Below are positions 32,401-35,979 of a stretch of DNA of 35,979 nt, in pieces. The notes under the pieces are model-generated. The model searched no databases. It was not told the origin of the DNA and worked only from the letters and a program-made list of their open reading frames with translations. A program made the translations under genes and the position numbers. The DNA comes from Candidatus Thiodiazotropha sp. (ex Ustalcina ferruginea). GTDB taxonomy: Bacteria > Pseudomonadota > Gammaproteobacteria > Chromatiales > Chromatiaceae. Location: positions 1-35,979 of the forward strand of contig JAHXHU010000328.1 in the NCBI GenBank assembly GCA_025656375.1. Direction: 5' to 3'. Each line of letters begins with the position of its first letter. Position 1 is the first letter of the stretch.

Positions 32401-34188
32401 ATGCGCAGCCATTATTGCGGACAGATCAACAGCTCCCATATCGACCAGGAAGTAGAACTTTGTGGTTGGGTACACCGTCGTCGTGATCATGGGGGGGTGA
32501 TTTTTATTGATCTCAGGGATCGCGAGGGCCTGGTACAGGTCGTCTATGATCCTGATCTGCCCGAAGTGTTTGGCATTGCCGAACATGTACGCAACGAGTT
32601 CGTGCTAAGGATCAAGGGACGTGTCAGACCAAGACCTGAAGGTACAGTGAATAAAGACCTGCCAACCGGAGAGATTGAGATCCTGGGTCTGGAACTGGAG
32701 GTCCTCAATCGTGCCGATACCCCGCCATTTCAGCTTGATGAGCATGAAAAGGCATCAGAAGAGATCCGCCTGCGTTACCGCTATGTCGATCTGCGCCGCC
32801 CTGAGATGCTGGAAAAGATCCGCACCCGTGCCCGTGTGACACAGGTTCTACGCCGTTTTCTCGACGATCGAGGTTTCTTGGATATTGAGACGCCGATGCT
32901 GACCAAGGCGACTCCGGAAGGTGCGCGAGACTATCTTGTGCCCAGTCGAACCCATCCTGGCGAATTCTTTGCGCTGCCGCAGTCACCACAGCTGTTCAAA
33001 CAGCTGCTGATGATGTCGGGTATGGATCGATACTATCAAATCGTACGTTGTTTCCGTGACGAAGATCTGCGGGCGGACAGACAACCTGAATTCACCCAAC
33101 TCGATATCGAGACCTCCTTCCTCGACGAGGATGAGATTATCCAGCTCAACGAGGAGATGATCCGTCAGCTGTATAAAGAGATTCTGGATGTGGATCTACC
33201 GAATCCCTTCCCGCGCATGACCTATGGCGAAGCGGTGGAACGATACGGCTCAGATCGTCCCGATCTTCGTATTCCTTTACAACTGATTGATCTGCGTGAT
33301 TTGATGCAGGATGTTGAATTCAAGGTCTTTTCCGGCCCTGCCAAAGATCCGAAGGGTCGTGTTGCGGCACTGATGGTGCCTGGTGGTAGTTCGCTCAGCC
33401 GTAAGCAGATCGATGCCTATACCAAATTTGTGGGCATCTACGGGGCCAAGGGATTGGCCTATATCAAGGTCAATGAGTTGGCCAGGGGTATTGAGGGACT
33501 GCAGTCGCCCATCCTTAAGTTTCTGCCGGATGAAGCGGTCAACGGCATTTTACAACGCACCGGTGCAAAAGATGGCGATCTGATTTTCTTTGGCGCCGAC
33601 ACAACCCACGTGGTGAATGAAGCATTGGGTGCATTGCGTGTCAAAGTAGGTCAGGATCTGGACTTGATGCAAGGGGAGTGGAAACCACTCTGGGTTGTCG
33701 ATTTTCCGATGTTTGAGTGGGATGAGCAGCACGCGCGCTGGAATTCGCTTCACCACCCCTTCACCTCTCCAAAACTGGATCAGATCGATCTGCTCGATAG
33801 CGATCCGGGAAATTGCAAGTCCCGTGCCTATGACATGGTCATGAATGGGGTTGAACTGGGTGGTGGCTCTATCCGTATTCACCAACAGGATGTACAGCAG
33901 AAGATCTTCAAGTTGCTGGAGATCAGTGAGGAGGAGGCTGATGAGAAGTTTGGCTTTCTTTTATCAGCACTGAAATTCGGCTGTCCGCCCCATGGTGGTC
34001 TGGCATTCGGTCTCGATCGCTTGGTGATGCTATTGACCGGTTCTGCTTCTATCCGAGAGGTGATGGCCTTTCCGAAGACTCAGACCGCAGCCTGTATGTT
34101 AACCTCAGCACCCTCGGAAGTGGGTGCGGACCAGCTGCGCGAACTCTCAATCCGGGTACGTAAGCCGGTTAGTGAAGACAGTAAATAA
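32401..34188 (+). CDS. aspS: Aspartyl-tRNA synthetase
   Basis: [89 protein letters not shown]. Track start 32248 is probably 5' extended. Confidence 0.97.
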   Translation: MRSHYCGQINSSHIDQEVELCGWVHRRRDHGGVIFIDLRDREGLVQVVYDPDLPEVFGIAEHVRNEFVLRIKGRVRPRPEGTVNKDLPTGEIEILGLELEVLNRADTPPFQLDEHEKASEEIRLRYRYVDLRRPEMLEKIRTRARVTQVLRRFLDDRGFLDIETPMLTKATPEGARDYLVPSRTHPGEFFALPQSPQLFKQLLMMSGMDRYYQIVRCFRDEDLRADRQPEFTQLDIETSFLDEDEIIQLNEEMIRQLYKEILDVDLPNPFPRMTYGEAVERYGSDRPDLRIPLQLIDLRDLMQDVEFKVFSGPAKDPKGRVAALMVPGGSSLSRKQIDAYTKFVGIYGAKGLAYIKVNELARGIEGLQSPILKFLPDEAVNGILQRTGAKDGDLIFFGADTTHVVNEALGALRVKVGQDLDLMQGEWKPLWVVDFPMFEWDEQHARWNSLHHPFTSPKLDQIDLLDSDPGNCKSRAYDMVMNGVELGGGSIRIHQQDVQQKIFKLLEISEEEADEKFGFLLSALKFGCPPHGGLAFGLDRLVMLLTGSASIREVMAFPKTQTAACMLTSAPSEVGADQLRELSIRVRKPVSEDSK

Positions 34189-34645
34189 AAGGCCGGCATC
34201 GGTCCTGGTGGTGGTCTACACCATCAGGGGCGAGTTTCTGATGCTGCGCCGTACTGCCCCCAGTGATTTCTGGCAATCAGTGACGGGCAGTCTTGAGTGG
34301 GGAGAGTCCGCCATACAGGCTGCCCGTAGGGAGCTCTATGAAGAGACTGGGATGATGGCCGGTAATGCATTGATCGATCTCCACTGTCAGGAAAAGTTTC
34401 CCATCCTTCCGGCCTGCCGTTCCCGCTACGCGGCCTCAGCCCATGTCAATACGGAACACTGGTTTGCTTTGAGAGTACCAGGTCGACGTCAGCCAAAGCT
34501 GGATGCCGATGAACACGCTGAATACCGCTGGGTGCCTTATGCACAAGCCTTACGGCTTGCATCATCCTGGACAAATCGGAAGGCGATTCGTCTGGTGCGG
34601 CAGGCCGCACCCAATACAAGCTCGATTCGGCTCAGTCTGTTTTGA
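34172..34645 (+). CDS. nudB: Nudix hydrolase, dihydroneopterin triphosphate diphosphatase-like
   Basis: [56 protein letters not shown] (Nudix box). GTG start at 34172 overlaps aspS end. Confidence 0.88.
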   Translation: MKTVNKRPASVLVVVYTIRGEFLMLRRTAPSDFWQSVTGSLEWGESAIQAARRELYEETGMMAGNALIDLHCQEKFPILPACRSRYAASAHVNTEHWFALRVPGRRQPKLDADEHAEYRWVPYAQALRLASSWTNRKAIRLVRQAAPNTSSIRLSLF

Positions 34646-34667
34646 GAGCTGAGCTTTTTAATCACGC

Positions 34668-35024
34668 CTAGCAGCTTCTCTTTGGCTTCAGTGGCGACCA
34701 TCCGTCACGCAAGTGTCCAAGAATGGGTTCTGGGTCCATGAAGTTGACTACAACTTTTCCGTTATCTGCTTATCGCATGATGAAATGACAGGGGAAGAGG
34801 GTGTCTGCATTGGGTTCACTGCTCAATACCCCCCGATCGGCCAGTATGGTATTACAAGCACCAAAAAAGTGATAATCAGGAATGGTCTTATCCATCTTGT
34901 TTTTGAATATGGTCTGGACATCCACATCACTGACAATGCCAAGATGATGTTCAAGCAAAACCTCATGGCCCTTTTCTATAGCCTGTTTAAAAGGGAGATC
35001 GATTTCAGTGTTAAATTCGTACAT
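34668..35024 (-). pseudogene. DUF302 family protein interrupted by one in-frame TAA
   Basis: MYEFNTEIDLPFKQAIEKGHEVLLEHHLGIVSDVDVQTIFKNKMDKTIPDYHFFGACNTILADRGVLSSEPNADTLFPCHFIMR * ADNGKVVVNFMDPEPILGHLRDGWSPLKPKRSC *. GGAGG Shine-Dalgarno 5 nt before the ATG. Stop codon at 34770-34772. Confidence 0.85.
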
Positions 35025-35112
35025 AGTGCCTCCAAATATCAGGGATCGACATTCCAGCAGAGTGCCGATTGATTGACATTAAAATTCATCAAGCACTAGG
35101 GAGAAACTGAAG

Positions 35113-35535
35113 ATGCGTGAGACTATCATGCTGAAAACCGACAGTTGTGAAACCCTCGTCGATATGACTGATCAAGTAGAGCAAGTGGTCGTTCTGAGTG
35201 GGATAAAGAATGGCTTGGTCAATGTCTATGCGCAAGGGGCAACCGCAGCCATTATGATTCAGGAGAACTGGGATCAGAGTGTTCAGACCGATGTGGTCAA
35301 CCTTTTACGCACTATGATTCCCCAGGGGGTCTGGTTGCACGATGCCCAGGATGGCAATGGCGATAGCCACCTAAAGGCTGGTTTGGCCGGACCTTCGGAA
35401 TCCATACCATTAATAGACGGAAAGTTGGGCGTTACATTGTCAGTTATCTTCTTTAAAACTCTAATAAATGGTGATTGCCTGACCTCCACAATGTGGTTTA
35501 TTCCAGAGGTGTGGCAGAATAACTCAGATGAATAA
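35113..35535 (+). CDS. YjbQ/UPF0047 family protein, divergent
   Basis: YAQGATAAIMIQENWDQSVQTDVVNLL (cf. HTTAAI..NE), LHDAQDGNGDSHLKAGLAGPSESIPLIDGKL; canonical H of HTTAAI and the C-terminal GTWQ and EFDGPR motifs are not recognisable. Confidence 0.75.
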   Translation: MRETIMLKTDSCETLVDMTDQVEQVVVLSGIKNGLVNVYAQGATAAIMIQENWDQSVQTDVVNLLRTMIPQGVWLHDAQDGNGDSHLKAGLAGPSESIPLIDGKLGVTLSVIFFKTLINGDCLTSTMWFIPEVWQNNSDE

Positions 35536-35762
35536 TTGTATGATCCCTAGGAGTATCGCTATTCCGATCGAGGCAATTGCTGGTTTTTTTATTTGCTCGG
35601 CAGTTTGAATAGCATGCTGATATCCCACAAACCACATAAAATGGAAAAATGCTTCAGTTGAAACTTCCACGCTATGTCTTGATTGTTGCTTTGAACATTT
35701 TTACTATTGGTATCGATGATGAAGAACATATGCTTGGTACCATGAAATTCATCAGGTGACAT
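35524..35762 (-). pseudogene. Possible remnant of a small membrane protein, split between two frames
   Basis: Minus frame 1 (35762-35589) MSPDEFHGTKHMFFIIDTNSKNVQSNNQD...; minus frame 2 ending at 35524 HSVEVSTEAFFHFMWFVGYQHAIQTAEQIKKPAIASIGIAILLGIIQLFI*. Confidence 0.35.
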
Positions 35763-35913
35763 ACCGGAGAATTAACAGGCTTGATTAACAGTAAACCGAT
35801 TGTATTTTAATTTTATGATTCTCGATATTTTTAAGTTCCATTTACCCTCTCCTAGTTCAAATAGGGTTTAAGTATCGCTCATGTTCACACACTAGTGTAG
35901 TGTCCTAAACATA

Positions 35914-35979
35914 TTATCCATTTTGCAATACAACCTTGGCTCGCCCCACTTTTTCCAGTATCTGATCAACGCTTTTAGT
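35914..35979 (-). CDS. Possible C-terminal tail of a CDS running off the right edge
   Basis: Minus-strand open frame from the edge: TKSVDQILEKVGRAKVVLQNG*, amphipathic-helix-like; too short to assign. Confidence 0.3.
   Translation of the reverse strand, partial: TKSVDQILEKVGRAKVVLQNG

Noticed and set aside
34713-35072. 119-aa plus-strand ORF
   Set aside because: Antisense to the DUF302 pseudogene, which has family motifs and an RBS.
35886-35915. CACTAGTGTAGTGTCCTAAAC resembling an IS end
   Set aside because: No partner inverted repeat or transposase visible in the window.

Overview
The window is a mostly conserved gammaproteobacterial chromosomal segment. In order it carries: the 3' end of a group II intron directly upstream of a YhaN-like ATPase gene; an uncharacterised helical-repeat ORF; tRNA-Leu(CAG); an M23 peptidase; tolC; aroC; an MFS transporter; ndk; a LysR gene with a lesion next to leuC-leuD-leuB-asd; fimV-truA-trpF-trpB-trpA-accD-folC-SPOR; a solitary gspC-like gene; a DUF971 + MoaD/ThiS-like fusion; an SDR; a pomA-pomB-PilZ stator cluster; fmdB-DUF502-aspS-Nudix; and a degraded zone at the right end. 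No CRISPR array, complete IS or complete defence system is visible. The best leads are: (1) the DUF971::MoaD-like fusion, whose beta-grasp domain lacks the C-terminal Gly-Gly; (2) a DUF302 gene on the minus strand, hidden under a spurious plus-strand ORF and cut by one in-frame TAA; (3) a LysR gene with an inferred 10-nt deletion in the recognition helix; (4) a ~227-bp inverted-repeat element abutting the MFS stop codon; (5) the group II intron end at the window edge; (6) a PilZ protein with a ~90-aa insertion between its c-di-GMP motifs, downstream of the stator genes. Family assignments come from motif recognition only; no searches were run.
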